From Bacteroidaceae bacterium (lineage in GTDB: Bacteria; Bacteroidota; Bacteroidia; Bacteroidales; Bacteroidaceae), in the NCBI GenBank assembly GCA_017622495.1, contig JAGAQY010000057.1, positions 62,001 to 126,000 on the forward strand: 64,000 nucleotides of DNA, written 5' to 3'. Both the position numbers and the translations under genes were made by a program. Shown piece by piece: positions 17,383 to 26,946 of the stretch (the first letter of the stretch is position 1; every line of letters starts with the position of its first letter). The notes under the pieces are model-generated. The model did no database searches. It saw only the letters and a program-made list of their open reading frames with translations, and was not told the DNA's origin.

Positions 17383-19680
17383 TTATTGCTCGATAAATCG
17401 GTTGTTTTGCATATACCATCCTATCGATATGCCTACACTGACGTTGCGTGGCGATGAGCTGTTATTGTGCAGATAGGCGCTAATGACAAAGTTGGAGAAT
17501 CGGCCTACGAGTGAGAGTTCTTCGAGGTGCGATAGTGTTGACAGAGCACGCCCGTAGTATGCATTACCGTCGATATTTGGCAGGATAGGACGAATGGGCA
17601 CGAAGGCGTATGCCTCGAAGCGTAGTTGCAGGTATGGGTTAAACGCATAGATGGGTTTTAGTCCGGCTGCCAGGTATTGGTTGGCCCGGAATGCAGTGTT
17701 GTAGGTGAATATAGTGCTGGGGGTAGGTGCAAAGGTGCCGGCCTGCATCATGGTGGCGGTGTAGTTTTGTGCAAAGTCGCGCGATGAGTAATACCCCTCC
17801 AGGTATGTGCCCAAAATGAATTTGCCTCTCAGGGGAAGGTAGCGATGGTCCTTAAAGTGCAGTTGCATCCATGATATCTCCTCTTTGGAGGGAGTCTCAC
17901 TGTCTGTATCGTACGGCATGTAGTTGTTGGTGCCGGTAAATATCTGTGCCAATATCTGTTGCGAGATACCCTTTGTGGCATATTGCATGCTATTGAGAGA
18001 GTTGCGTTTAAAGAGTACGGATCCTCCCAATAAGAGATATCGGTTGCTGCTGTAATGCATGTTGTTCAGGTCTATGGTGCTGCTCTGCATGTACTGGTCG
18101 GTGATTTGTCCTATGCCGATGCCAAACTCTGCCTTGTGCTGAGTCATGAATGGCAGGGCAAGTTTTACTTTACCGAAAGTCTCGGTTTGCTTGTTCAGTG
18201 CCGGAGCTGTATTGTCAGAAAAGAGGAAGCTTTGCTTGAAGTGGTTGATGGCCGAGTGCGAACCAATCACTCGTAATGACATGGGTATGTCTGTGGCAAA
18301 GTTGAATCGTCCCATGAGCTGCACGTTGTTGTACATGCGGCCAAACTGTCCGTCGAGCTGAAGCTCCGTGGAGTGGCGTCTCAGATGGTTGTAGTTGATG
18401 CCAAAGTATATCTGGTTGATGTTGTTGGTAGAGAGTCCTCCGCCGAACGATAGTGCCACCTTGTCCTTCATGGAAACGTCAAGGTCGAGGTTGAATGTCT
18501 TGTCCTTGGCGTTGTATGTTGCCGAGGGGCGTATCTCGTTGATGGCGTTCTCGGACATCAGGCGGAAGTAGGCTTTCTTGAAATCCTTGAAGCGGGTGTA
18601 GCGGTGTCCTGCAGGGCGTATCTCATTGATGACAAATCGGCGCTGGGCGGCATTGACACCCTTGACGTTGATGTTCTTGAACACTACATTGGGCAGAGAC
18701 TCCTTGTATGCTTCCCTGCGTTTGTTCAGGCTGTCTAACGGGACGCTTCTTGGCACCTTCTTCTTGATGGAGTCGATAAGTTCCAGTGTGGTGGCATATC
18801 CTAAGTCAAACAGGTATTGCGCTTTGTCGAAGTCGAGCAACCCCACCTCGCCTTGCAGGTCAAAGTTCATCAATATACCATTCGTGTCGGGCAGTTCATA
18901 GTTGCTGGCCTGCATGATCAGGCTTTCTATCTGTGCTACGATGTCATCGGCTTCGGGCTGTTCGTTGTTTGATGATACCACACTGCCGATGATGTAGTCG
19001 GGTGCAAAGTCACGTTTCATCACGTCGGCAGGGAAGTTGTTGTATATGCCTCCATCATAAGCCAGCACCTCGCCTATCTTGATGGGACGAAACACGAGGG
19101 GGAATGTCATCGAGGCACGCACGGCATCGCCCAGGTCGCCCTGTGAGAATACTATTTCCCGTTTGTTATACACGTCCGAGGCCACGCACCGGAAGGGTAC
19201 GAACAGGCTGTCGAAGTCCCCGTCACAGGCTGCAGTAGCCTGTATGCACAGTTCGGGAATCTTGATGTTCATGTGCACGGGGTCGATGAGGCTTAGCGGG
19301 AGTGCCTGCACCACAGTTGCCGAGTCGTCAATGTTGGCTTTAATCGTATACAATGACGGTGTAGGGTCGTTCTGCTTGATGTAGTACAGGTTGTCCTCGT
19401 CGATGTCGCCCGAGTAGCACTGCTGAAACTCCTTTGACCCGATGAGGTCGAGCATCTCCTGTGGGGTATATCCCATGGCATAGAGTCCGCCCACGATAGC
19501 GCCTATCGAGGTGCCGGTGACATAGTCTATGGGAATCCCATTTTCTTCCAACGCCTGTATGATACCGATATGGGTGATACCCTTGGCACCGCCTCCGCTC
19601 AGTACAAGCCCTACCGACTGGGCATTTGCTGTGCCAATCAGTATCAGCAGGGATAGCAGTGTGGTGATGGCTCTTCTCAT
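17383..19680 (-). CDS. Patatin-like phospholipase with outer-membrane barrel
   Basis: The protein is about 765 residues from the ATG at 19680, which opens a signal peptide ([20 protein letters not shown]). An ATG 12 codons upstream is possible but less likely. The patatin domain (about 22-220) has the oxyanion loop SGGGAKG, the nucleophile Ser58 in GTSIG and the catalytic Asp209 in DGG, the Ser-Asp dyad of this lipase family. A POTRA-like segment follows ([22 protein letters not shown]), then an outer-membrane beta-barrel of the Omp85/surface-antigen type to the C-terminus. The layout matches PlpD/FplA-type autotransported phospholipases (type Vd secretion). The host or membrane lipid target is unknown. 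It is a single gene with its own orientation. Confidence 0.85.
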   Translation of the reverse strand: MRRAITTLLSLLILIGTANAQSVGLVLSGGGAKGITHIGIIQALEENGIPIDYVTGTSIGAIVGGLYAMGYTPQEMLDLIGSKEFQQCYSGDIDEDNLYYIKQNDPTPSLYTIKANIDDSATVVQALPLSLIDPVHMNIKIPELCIQATAACDGDFDSLFVPFRCVASDVYNKREIVFSQGDLGDAVRASMTFPLVFRPIKIGEVLAYDGGIYNNFPADVMKRDFAPDYIIGSVVSSNNEQPEADDIVAQIESLIMQASNYELPDTNGILMNFDLQGEVGLLDFDKAQYLFDLGYATTLELIDSIKKKVPRSVPLDSLNKRREAYKESLPNVVFKNINVKGVNAAQRRFVINEIRPAGHRYTRFKDFKKAYFRLMSENAINEIRPSATYNAKDKTFNLDLDVSMKDKVALSFGGGLSTNNINQIYFGINYNHLRRHSTELQLDGQFGRMYNNVQLMGRFNFATDIPMSLRVIGSHSAINHFKQSFLFSDNTAPALNKQTETFGKVKLALPFMTQHKAEFGIGIGQITDQYMQSSTIDLNNMHYSSNRYLLLGGSVLFKRNSLNSMQYATKGISQQILAQIFTGTNNYMPYDTDSETPSKEEISWMQLHFKDHRYLPLRGKFILGTYLEGYYSSRDFAQNYTATMMQAGTFAPTPSTIFTYNTAFRANQYLAAGLKPIYAFNPYLQLRFEAYAFVPIRPILPNIDGNAYYGRALSTLSHLEELSLVGRFSNFVISAYLHNNSSSPRNVSVGISIGWYMQNNRFIEQ

Positions 19681-20072
19681 GGTGTAGGCAGGGCGTTCTA
19701 TTGTTTTATGTCTCAAAATTAGGAAATGTTTTTCATTTATGGTAATTATTTACCGAAAATCTGCTATGATGCCCATAGATGGTAGGGCGGTAGGTGCCAT
19801 ATCCATTACAAACCGCAGTGTCAAGTTCTTTGCCAAGACCCCTGGCAACCCCTTGGCAGAAACACTTGTTATGCGCCATATACTGCAGATTATCAATACA
19901 TATTTCCCTATAATGATTTGCGTTTACCCCTTGGCATTGGCAGTGCAAGTGGTTTTGAGTTTAGTATTTCCCACTTTCCACTTTGCATACCGCCCATAGC
20001 AAGTATGCATTGTCTGTTTCTTTTTTCATAGCCTTAGTTCTCCCTGATTCTATCCACTGTTTTGTGTTGCCG

Positions 20073-20149
20073 TTCGCGAACGACCGCGCTGCTCTTCGCG
20101 AACGACCGCGCTGCCCTTCGCGAAGCTCCGCGCTGCTCTTCGCGAACGG
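20073..20149. repeat. 22-bp tandem repeat with TTCGCGAA palindromes
   Basis: Three full units start at 20073, 20095 and 20117, and a half unit starts at 20139. Each begins TTCGCGAA and continues with a CCGCGCTGC-like core. The array is flanked by an inverted pair, GCCGTTCGCGAA on the left and TTCGCGAACGGC on the right. It is very GC-rich compared with the surrounding sequence. Confidence 0.85.
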
Positions 20150-20391
20150 CAAATAAGTTGACACTACCCAAATCGTCCGATTCATAGTGCGATCATGAGA
20201 AAACGGACCTCCGCTGTTGCCAATCTTATGCGTGGTAAATTAACAATCAACCATCATCCCTCAACCATCAACCATCATCCCTCATCCCTTAATCTGCCAA
20301 GGGTCAGATGAAATATGGCTATAGCGGGGGATTAATGAACTAATAGGACCTCCCGTCGAAACAAATAACATGCACATTGTCAGTGCGTATA

Positions 20392-20433
20392 CCCTTGGCA
20401 GAATTTGCACGGAGCAAACCTCTCTGCCAAGGG
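20392..20433. repeat. 11-bp perfect inverted repeat CCCTTGGCAGA
   Basis: CCCTTGGCAGA (20392-20402) faces TCTGCCAAGGG (20423-20433) across 20 bases. The same 11-mer occurs at 19850-19860 and, inverted, at 20293-20303. It could fold in RNA or bind a dimeric protein; no T-run follows. Confidence 0.7.
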
Positions 20434-21039
20434 GTGCCCACTGTTTTGCCAGGGGGCAGGAAGCATGAGCGAGGCAAATGCCAATCGTGTGTAATCGCGT
20501 GTAATCTGTTGATTATTTTTTTGTCAACAGAATTTATACACGAACTTAGACACGATGTCGCATAGCTGTGCTCGCGATGGTACCGCGCGAGGGGGGGAAC
20601 GGTGTAATCGTGTGTTATCGTGTTGATATATATGATAATTGCATTCGTATTTTCTTTTTTTGGCATGAATTTCCGTGAAACGAAGTTCTTGGACGAGCCA
20701 AGCGCAAGCAATCGCTGGCCGCAGGGAAAAGCAATTATCCGCGAAACGTGTTCGCCGCCCGAACCTTTAGGTCGCTGGCCGAAGGGAAAAGCAAGGGGCC
20801 AAAGGCAATTTTCATAAATAATTTGCATATTCTAACTCCTAATTCCTAATTATTTATTACTTTTGTCACGATTCAGCCAGCCCGCAAGGGATGGGTGGGT
20901 CAAGACATATTGGATTCCGTGCTCTGCACGTGTCGCTCACTGTGGACTTAGTGCCCACAACGAGCCTCACCGAGGAGCAGGAAAAGGACGTTTTCTAAAC
21001 GTTATCTTCGACTCATCGAACTTCGCACCTTTGATACCG

Positions 21040-21219
21040 TCAGAAGATTTCGCAACGAAGCGTCCACTTCGGGCGTACGTTTGCCGTGTCAATGGCAATA
21101 CGCTGATCGTAGCCGCACTTTTCGCGGATAGGTGCTCTACCATTTACTTTGGGCTGCGCACTCGCCCCGCCGCACACGGCGGCGAGGGCGATGATGATGG
21201 TGATGATACGTTTGTTCAT
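21040..21219 (-). pseudogene. Truncated N-terminal copy of a GLPGLI-family gene
   Basis: The minus strand from the ATG at 21219 encodes MNKRIITIIIALAAVCGG..., a signal peptide nearly identical to those of the two complete GLPGLI genes next door. The likeness to the gene at 22095 continues through QPKV-G-R-P-REK-GYDQ and IDTA-VR to about residue 49. It then diverges and stops at TGA (21040-21042) after 59 residues. The GLPG core is missing. It is best read as a remnant of a third tandem copy lost by deletion or recombination. A short secreted peptide could still be made, but nothing supports a function. Confidence 0.75.
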
Positions 21220-21225
21220 GACGGT

Positions 21226-22095
21226 TTACTCCTTCTCCAATGGTTCAAAGTGTATCTTGGGAGGGGTGGGCTTTCCTTCAAGGCTCGTCCAGCCGATGGC
21301 ATTCAAGTAGTCTTCGGCGTACTTCTTCTGCCGCTGCCAGACGCTCTTGCGGGTTGATTTCGGATAGAGTTTGTCGGGGTACTGCATGATTTGGTATGTG
21401 CCGCGTTCTATGGCTACGGCCTCCCAAACGTAAATCTTCTGCACGTCATAGACTTTGAGGATGCAGCCGGGCAGACCGCCGAACTTCCACGGCCCGCCCT
21501 TGATGGGAACATCGGCAGCGAACCATGCCACGAAGTCTCGGCCACGGAAGCGGCAGGTGGCCTTCTGGCAGCGGTGGCCGAGGATGGTCTGCTGCTCGTC
21601 AGCCAGTGTCCATTGCATCAGCGGCCACGGCTCCGTGTAGCTGCTGTTTTCACGTTCAGCCCACAGGGGGAAACAGGCGTACTCCTTCAACTGATTGCCA
21701 CGGATAAAGTAATCGGAGAAGACCAACTCACTCCAGTTCTCGTGTAGTTCTGGCCTGCCGCCTATCCAGAAACTCTTCGGCACATAGCCCGTGTGTCCTG
21801 TCCTTTTCTTCCACTTGACAGCTTCCTCGTCGGACAGGTCGATAAATTCGCTACTGTACTTCTTGACTCGTCTGCCCACCTCCAGCTTTCCGAGGTCTAT
21901 GTAGGTGTTCTCGTCCTTGATGTCCTTGGCATTAAGGGCATAGAGCACGCGCACACTGGCCGTGTCAATGACAATCTGCTGGTCATAGCCGCGCTTTTCG
22001 CGGGTTGGCACTCGTCCGCTTACTTTGGGCTGCGCTACGGCCCCGCTACACACAGCGGAGAGGGCGAGGATGATGGTGATGATTCTCTTGTTCAT
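21226..22095 (-). CDS. GLPGLI-family secreted protein
   Basis: This 289-residue protein has a signal peptide (NKRIITIILALSAVCSGAVA). The family-defining core is GPWKFGGLPGCILKVYD, here with Cys where most members have Leu in GLPGLI. It follows the block ILGHRCQKATCRFRGRDFVAWFAADVP, which has the conserved Cys-x-Lys-Ala pattern. GLPGLI proteins (TIGR01200 as I remember it) are Bacteroidetes periplasmic or secreted proteins of unknown function, usually found beside TonB-dependent receptors, as here. It lies 20 bp downstream of a paralogue and is likely in one operon with it and with the receptor gene at 25702. Confidence 0.85.
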   Translation of the reverse strand: MNKRIITIILALSAVCSGAVAQPKVSGRVPTREKRGYDQQIVIDTASVRVLYALNAKDIKDENTYIDLGKLEVGRRVKKYSSEFIDLSDEEAVKWKKRTGHTGYVPKSFWIGGRPELHENWSELVFSDYFIRGNQLKEYACFPLWAERENSSYTEPWPLMQWTLADEQQTILGHRCQKATCRFRGRDFVAWFAADVPIKGGPWKFGGLPGCILKVYDVQKIYVWEAVAIERGTYQIMQYPDKLYPKSTRKSVWQRQKKYAEDYLNAIGWTSLEGKPTPPKIHFEPLEKE

Positions 22096-22114
22096 ATTGA
22101 TTACGTTTTTTTTT

Positions 22115-22969
22115 TTATTCTAACTCCAATGGTTCATACGGATAAGTCTTCGTGATAAGGTTTCCTTCCATATCCCATATACCGATGGTTCTGCCAGGGC
22201 ACTCGTTGACCTTTCGTTCAAACTTCAGCACGGTCTCGCGCTTGATGGGGCGACGGGTGGGATATTTGCTCCTGACCATAGGCCGGTGGACGCGCTCCAC
22301 GTTGGTACACTCGAAGGTATAGAGGTGGTCGGTGTCATAGACCTTGACGATGAGGCCGGGCAGGCCGCCAAACTTCCACGGTCCATACTTGACAGGAACC
22401 TCTGTCGTGAACCACGCCTCGAAGTCGCGTCCGTGGAAGTGGCACGTGGCTTTCTGACAATGGTAGCCGCTGACGGTGGCCGTGTCCTGCGTCAGCGTCC
22501 ATTGCTGGTCGGGATATGGCTCGTCGTAATAGCCCTCATATTCCCGCAGACGTTCGCGGTTGTACGTCCGAATCTTTCCGTCCTCTGCAATAAGTACATG
22601 GTATTCCAGTTCGTTCCAGTTGCCGTGTCCGTTGCGTCCGCGAGGCAGCAGCTTGGAGGAAAAGCGGCCAGAGCGGTTTGTCCTGTTATCGACAGTCTGT
22701 AGCGAATCCGACTCCCAAACGAAGTAGCTGTAGTACTTCGTGCAGTGGCTGCCTACCTCCAGTATCTGCCAGTCGATGTATGAGTTCTCGTCGTTGATGT
22801 CGAGGGCATTCAGGGCATACCACACGCGGACGGTGGCCGTGTCGATGGTGATATACTTGTCGATGTTCGAGAAAGCGATGTAGGCAATCTTGGCCTGCTT
22901 GTTCTGCGCACTTGTCCCGCCGCAAATGGCGGCGAGGGCGATGATGATGGTGATGATTCTCCTGTTCAT
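22115..22969 (-). CDS. GLPGLI-family secreted protein
   Basis: This 284-residue paralogue of the downstream gene has a signal peptide (NRRIITIIIALAAICGGTSAQ) and the exact motif GPWKFGGLPGLIVKVYD. It shares VSGYHCQKATCHFHGRDFEAWFTTEVP with its neighbour. It starts 12 bp after the stop of the TonB-dependent receptor-like gene, which places the three genes in one minus-strand operon (receptor, GLPGLI, GLPGLI). Its role is unknown; it may assemble with or mature the receptor. The DNA here is notably GC-rich compared with the accessory region further right. Confidence 0.88.
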   Translation of the reverse strand: MNRRIITIIIALAAICGGTSAQNKQAKIAYIAFSNIDKYITIDTATVRVWYALNALDINDENSYIDWQILEVGSHCTKYYSYFVWESDSLQTVDNRTNRSGRFSSKLLPRGRNGHGNWNELEYHVLIAEDGKIRTYNRERLREYEGYYDEPYPDQQWTLTQDTATVSGYHCQKATCHFHGRDFEAWFTTEVPVKYGPWKFGGLPGLIVKVYDTDHLYTFECTNVERVHRPMVRSKYPTRRPIKRETVLKFERKVNECPGRTIGIWDMEGNLITKTYPYEPLELE

Positions 22970-22981
22970 GATGTTGATGAT

Positions 22982-25702
22982 TTATAATAGTTTGAATCTT
23001 ATAGTTCCGATGATGTTTCGGGGCCGCAGCTGCGAGGTCTGGGTGTAGATGTCGAGGCCGCTGTAGTTGACGCGGGTGTACTGGCGCTGGTCGAAGAGGT
23101 TGTTGAGTTGCAGTTCCAGGTCGATGTGCTTCAGCTTCAGTTTGGCGGTGGCATCGCCGAACCAGGCGTGGCGGTTCTCGGCGGTCAGGTTGTTGTAGTT
23201 GTCCTCGGCGGCGAGGGTCAGCGTGAGGGTCTTGGTGGGATAGACGCTCATGGAGAGGCGCTTGGTGTTGCTCTTCACGCGGACTGCCTCGTCGCGGTGG
23301 CCCTCGGTGTAGCTGAAACTCTGGCTGAAGCCGCTGGTATAGACCACGCCGAGCCACTCGAAGGGACTGAAGGAGAGGGCGCCGCCGAAGCGGATGTTGT
23401 GGGCGCGATACTGGTAGAGGCTCTGGCTGATTAGTCGTTCGCTCTCGGAGAGACCGTAGCCGCCGAAGACGCGGATGGTGGAGTGCAGGAAGTCGAAGCC
23501 CTTGCTGGCCTCGCCGCTGACGCTGTAGCTGCTGGCGGTGGTGGGCTGGTTGACAGCCTGCACGACGCTGGTGGCTCCCACGTAGTTGTAGCCGTAGATC
23601 TGGTTGTCGTGGGTGCGACGGTAGTTGAAGCCGACGTTGGCGAAGAGGGCACGGATGGCGCTGCGGTAGCGCAGGCCGACGTTGGCCCCGTAGTTCTTGG
23701 TCTCTGACAGCTGCTCGACGTAGCTGCGCTGGAAGGCGCGGTAGTTGGACATGATGTAGCCGCTGTAGATGCCGCCCGGGTCGCCCACGGTCTTCGAATA
23801 GCTGGCACCGGCATTGAACCAGAGGTCGCGGGTGATGCTCCAGTTCATCGAGAGCGAGGGGAAGAAGAGCAGGTGGGTGTAGCCGTGCTTGTTCTTCCTT
23901 ATCTTGTCGTCGAGGGTCTGGGTGTAGAGTTCGAGCGGCAGGCCGAGGGTGATGTCGAGGTCGGGTGTCTCGTACTTGTAGCTCTGGCCGAGCGCGAGGC
24001 AGTAAGTGTTGTACCAGAGGTCGTTGCTGAGCTGGTTGTTTCCGGCTGGCGGCGTGAAGCCGTCGAGGTCGGTGACAATGCCGTGGAGGTTGGCCGAGGC
24101 ACTGATGCCATAATTGAAGCGGAACACGTCGGCCACGCGGATGCCGTAGCTGGTGTTGAAGCGGCCCGCGATGTGGTGGGAGTTCACGTCCTGCGTGTAG
24201 GCGGTCTGAGTGCCTTGCAGCAGCGAGTCGATGCCCACGGTGAGGGTGTTGGGACGGTGGAAGTAGCCGGCGGAGAAGTGGAGATCGAAGGTGTTCTTGC
24301 CGATGTTGCGGATGGTGTTGAAGGTGTTGGAGACGGAGAGCTGCGGACGGTCGAAGTGCTGGCGCACACGGTTGTTGCCGTAGTTTACGGGGGCAGTGCC
24401 TGTACGCTCGGATGAGAGCAGACCGTCCACGCGGTCGCTGTTCCAGTTGGTGTCGAACTTCAGCACATTGGCCAGAAATCCGTTCTGTGCGTTCCAGTTG
24501 TAGCGGGCCTGGACGTTGAGGTTGTTCACCTTTGTCTCGCTGGTCATGGTCTCGGAGGTGAGCAGTCGGCTGTCATCGCTGATGAACTGGTCGCCCACGC
24601 TGTTGCCCTCGCGGCGTATGCGGTCGTTGTAGTAGGCGATGTTTAGACCCAGCTCCGTGTCCTTGTTGGGCTTCTCCAGATGGTTCATAGTCAGGATGTG
24701 GCTGTGGTTGTCGAAGGTGCGCTTCTGCGGCAGGCCGGAGCCGCTGGGCATGACGGTGCCCGTGGGGCAGAAGGGATAGAGGCTGACGCTGTTGATGCTG
24801 GAGTAATGCTGCGTGAGTTCCTTCGACACGTCGTCGCCCGTGTTGTTGCCTTTATACAGCGTCATGTTCTGGCGACGCTTGGCAAAGTACATGCCCACGA
24901 CCTCGGCAGTCCAAAGCGGGTTTTGGCCGATAACGATCTGGCCGTCGTCCAACGGTCGGCTACCGATGTGCCAGCCGCCAGCCCACTGGATGCCGCCGCC
25001 CAGCATGGTGTTGACGGCGACCGTTCCCTTGGCCGAGTCCTTCAGCTTCAAGTTGATGGCCACGTCGTCGGTGAGTTCCTTGCCTTGAAGCATCTTCACG
25101 GGCTGGTGGTTCTCCAAGACCTGCACGGTGGCCACGTCCGAGGCGTTGATGTTGTTGGTGGCGAGTCCGTAGCGGCCTTGCAGCAGGTCCATCTCCTCGA
25201 CGTAGAATTTCTTGATGCTCTTGCCGTTGTACTTGATGCCGCCGCTCTGCGACACCTCGATGCCGGGCATACGCTTCAGCACGTCGCCGATGACGCGGTC
25301 GCCCTGCTGCTGGTAGGCTCCGACGAGGTAGTTCAGCGTGTCGCCGTTCTGCCGAATCTTCTGCGCACGGACGCTGACCTCCTTCAGCTGGATGGCCCGC
25401 TGATTGGCGCGGATGTTCAGCCGCTGGCTTTTGTTCGCCACGATGCGCGACACGTTGCCGACGGACAGGCCCGCTGCCGTCACCACGAGCGTGTCTGCCG
25501 TGCTCTTGAACGATAATTTGTAATAGCCTTTCGCATCGGTGTCGGCAAAGCCGAGAATATAGCCCGTTCCCTTGGGTGCCACGGTGACGTAGGCATCGAC
25601 GCCATGACCGAGGGAGTCGGTCACGGTGCCCTCAATGACGGTCTGTGCGTTGGCCGTCAGTGCTGCGAGGGCGAGGATGGTTGTGATGAGTCTTTTATAC
25701 AT
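22982..25702 (-). CDS. Outer-membrane TonB-dependent receptor-like protein with carboxypeptidase-regulatory domain
   Basis: This 906-residue protein has a signal peptide (YKRLITTILALAALTANAQ). A carboxypeptidase-regulatory-like Ig domain at about 20-100 (VIEGTVTDSLGHGVDAYVTV) is followed by a plug-like segment (GDRVIGDVLKRMPGIEV, then GKSIKKFYVEEMDLL). A large beta-barrel extends to the C-terminus. This matches the OMP_b-brl_3 type receptors found with GLPGLI proteins across Bacteroidetes. A canonical TonB box is not evident. The ligand is unknown. The upstream minus-strand neighbour is a sigma factor/TonB-domain fusion that could regulate or energise it, which is inferred from context only. 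The gene is strongly GC-rich, so long shadow ORFs occur on the opposite strand. Confidence 0.85.
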   Translation of the reverse strand: MYKRLITTILALAALTANAQTVIEGTVTDSLGHGVDAYVTVAPKGTGYILGFADTDAKGYYKLSFKSTADTLVVTAAGLSVGNVSRIVANKSQRLNIRANQRAIQLKEVSVRAQKIRQNGDTLNYLVGAYQQQGDRVIGDVLKRMPGIEVSQSGGIKYNGKSIKKFYVEEMDLLQGRYGLATNNINASDVATVQVLENHQPVKMLQGKELTDDVAINLKLKDSAKGTVAVNTMLGGGIQWAGGWHIGSRPLDDGQIVIGQNPLWTAEVVGMYFAKRRQNMTLYKGNNTGDDVSKELTQHYSSINSVSLYPFCPTGTVMPSGSGLPQKRTFDNHSHILTMNHLEKPNKDTELGLNIAYYNDRIRREGNSVGDQFISDDSRLLTSETMTSETKVNNLNVQARYNWNAQNGFLANVLKFDTNWNSDRVDGLLSSERTGTAPVNYGNNRVRQHFDRPQLSVSNTFNTIRNIGKNTFDLHFSAGYFHRPNTLTVGIDSLLQGTQTAYTQDVNSHHIAGRFNTSYGIRVADVFRFNYGISASANLHGIVTDLDGFTPPAGNNQLSNDLWYNTYCLALGQSYKYETPDLDITLGLPLELYTQTLDDKIRKNKHGYTHLLFFPSLSMNWSITRDLWFNAGASYSKTVGDPGGIYSGYIMSNYRAFQRSYVEQLSETKNYGANVGLRYRSAIRALFANVGFNYRRTHDNQIYGYNYVGATSVVQAVNQPTTASSYSVSGEASKGFDFLHSTIRVFGGYGLSESERLISQSLYQYRAHNIRFGGALSFSPFEWLGVVYTSGFSQSFSYTEGHRDEAVRVKSNTKRLSMSVYPTKTLTLTLAAEDNYNNLTAENRHAWFGDATAKLKLKHIDLELQLNNLFDQRQYTRVNYSGLDIYTQTSQLRPRNIIGTIRFKLL

Positions 25703-25904
25703 TTTTATTATGGGTGTTTTGAGGTTACTGAAAAACTCCGCCGCATCTCCCGACGAAGCGGAGGGTGTGTGCCTATAGGTCTTCTCTTGTTTAACTTTTC
25801 TTTTTACTAACTTTTATATGCTTTATGAAATTCACGATTACAAGAATGCCAAAGTGAGCTTGTTCACGATTTGGCCGAATGTGAGCGAATTATTTAAATT
25901 CGCA

Positions 25905-26858
25905 TTAATTCAATCGGAACAGAATAGGCATTCTGTATCGGCTGCGCACGGTTCGACCTTTATTTTGGGCTGGTTGCCAGCGTGGCATCAAGTGTAGGAC
26001 GCGTAAGGCTTCTTCAGTGAGACGGTCATCAGGCGTTTGCACTATTTCAAAGTTAGATAGACTACCGTCTTTCTCCACGACAAACTGAATGATGACACGA
26101 CCTTGAACGCTGTCGGCTTCGGCACTCTCCGGATAGTGCAGGCTCCGCATCAGAAATTGCCAGAAAGCATCCATGTCGCCAGGGTAAGAGGGCTTCACCT
26201 CTACATCATCAAAATTATAAATTGTAGTGTCCTCTGGTATTCCAAATACATGCTCTATGGCTCCGCGCACGACGCCATTCGGATTGAGAGCGGAAGCCAC
26301 GGCAAGACCAAGGGCAAGGGTGAATATGATGATGGACATGAGTTGACGAGGCGTAAAGAAACGGCGGCGCAAGGCGGTGCGCAGGGTGTTGCGGACGCTG
26401 GAGATGGTGTTGCGGACGGTGGCCACGGAGATATTGCGTGCCTCGGCAATCTCCTCGACCGTCAGCCCCTCATCGTAGAAGAGCTGCCACACCTCGCGCT
26501 CGGCCTTGGGCAGACGCTGGAGGCGGGACGCGAGCCACTCGGAGTTTTCGCGCTCTTCCATCTCTTCCTGCGGCGTGACCTCGGTGACGGCGGCACTCGA
26601 CTCGTCGGCCAGTACCACCTCCTCACGCTGTCCGCGCCACATCGAGACGCAGCAGTTGCGGGCAATGCGCATGACATAGGCATCGGTGAGCGTCACCTTG
26701 TTGCGTACGTTCCATGCCCTGAGCCATGTCTCTTGTACCACTTCCTCTGCCTCGGTGTCGGAGCCGAAGAACTCGCGCCCCATCTGCATCAGCCGGGGGC
26801 GCATCCGTTCAACCATATGCTTGAACTCTTGTCCTGTCATAACGTCTGTTTCCATCAT
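25905..26858 (-). CDS. ECF sigma factor fused to a membrane helix and a TonB C-terminal domain
   Basis: The protein is about 317 residues from the ATG at 26858; the open frame extends 19 codons further without resemblance to the family. Sigma-70 region 2 covers about 10-80 (DTEAEEVVQETWLRAWN), and region 4 covers about 108-165 with the helix-turn-helix LTVEEIAEARNISVATVRNTISSVR. A single hydrophobic helix spans about 173-191 (LMSIIIFTLALGLAVASAL). Residues 235-317 form a TonB C-terminal-like domain with QGRVIIQFVVEKDGSLSNFE and the terminal RSRYRMPILFRLN. The order implies cytoplasmic sigma domains and a periplasmic TonB-like domain. This would be a membrane-tethered sigma factor that may sense receptor state or require release. 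Each part is clear; the joint function is inference. A DNA-level frame error cannot explain the fusion, since one frame runs throughout. Confidence 0.8.
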   Translation of the reverse strand: MMETDVMTGQEFKHMVERMRPRLMQMGREFFGSDTEAEEVVQETWLRAWNVRNKVTLTDAYVMRIARNCCVSMWRGQREEVVLADESSAAVTEVTPQEEMEERENSEWLASRLQRLPKAEREVWQLFYDEGLTVEEIAEARNISVATVRNTISSVRNTLRTALRRRFFTPRQLMSIIIFTLALGLAVASALNPNGVVRGAIEHVFGIPEDTTIYNFDDVEVKPSYPGDMDAFWQFLMRSLHYPESAEADSVQGRVIIQFVVEKDGSLSNFEIVQTPDDRLTEEALRVLHLMPRWQPAQNKGRTVRSRYRMPILFRLN

Positions 26859-26946
26859 GTTCGTTGTTTGGGTTTTCTGCCCGTTTAACGCAAAAAGCCC
26901 CAAATCTTCACCCATAATAAATGTTAAAACTCTTTTTGGACTTGTT

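Larger units (their letters stand above)
19717..21039. other. Repeat-rich stretch without a convincing gene
   Basis: This 1.3 kb holds no ORF that looks like a gene. It contains a 22-bp tandem array, four copies of the 11-mer CCCTTGGCAGA in both orientations (19850, 20293, 20392, 20423), two 23-bp near-identical repeats at 20712 and 20772, and short repeats of AACCATCATCCCTC at 20245-20285. The ORF on the + strand from 20863 is partly the antisense shadow of a truncated GLPGLI gene. Confidence 0.7.

Noticed and set aside
20073..20149. Possible CRISPR array
   Set aside because: The units are adjacent without spacers, and no cas gene is present in the window.
17383..20862. tRNA-Arg as the attachment site of an integrated element
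   Set aside because: No integrase gene lies near it, and I found no duplicated tRNA 3' end further along the window.
20863..21357. A 164-codon + strand ORF in the repeat-rich gap
   Set aside because: Its middle part is antisense to the truncated GLPGLI copy, its end is antisense to the next gene, and there is no recognisable domain.
24680..25516. Long + strand ORF opposite the receptor-like gene
   Set aside because: Its Val/Ala/His-rich, motif-free product is an antisense shadow of a GC-rich gene.
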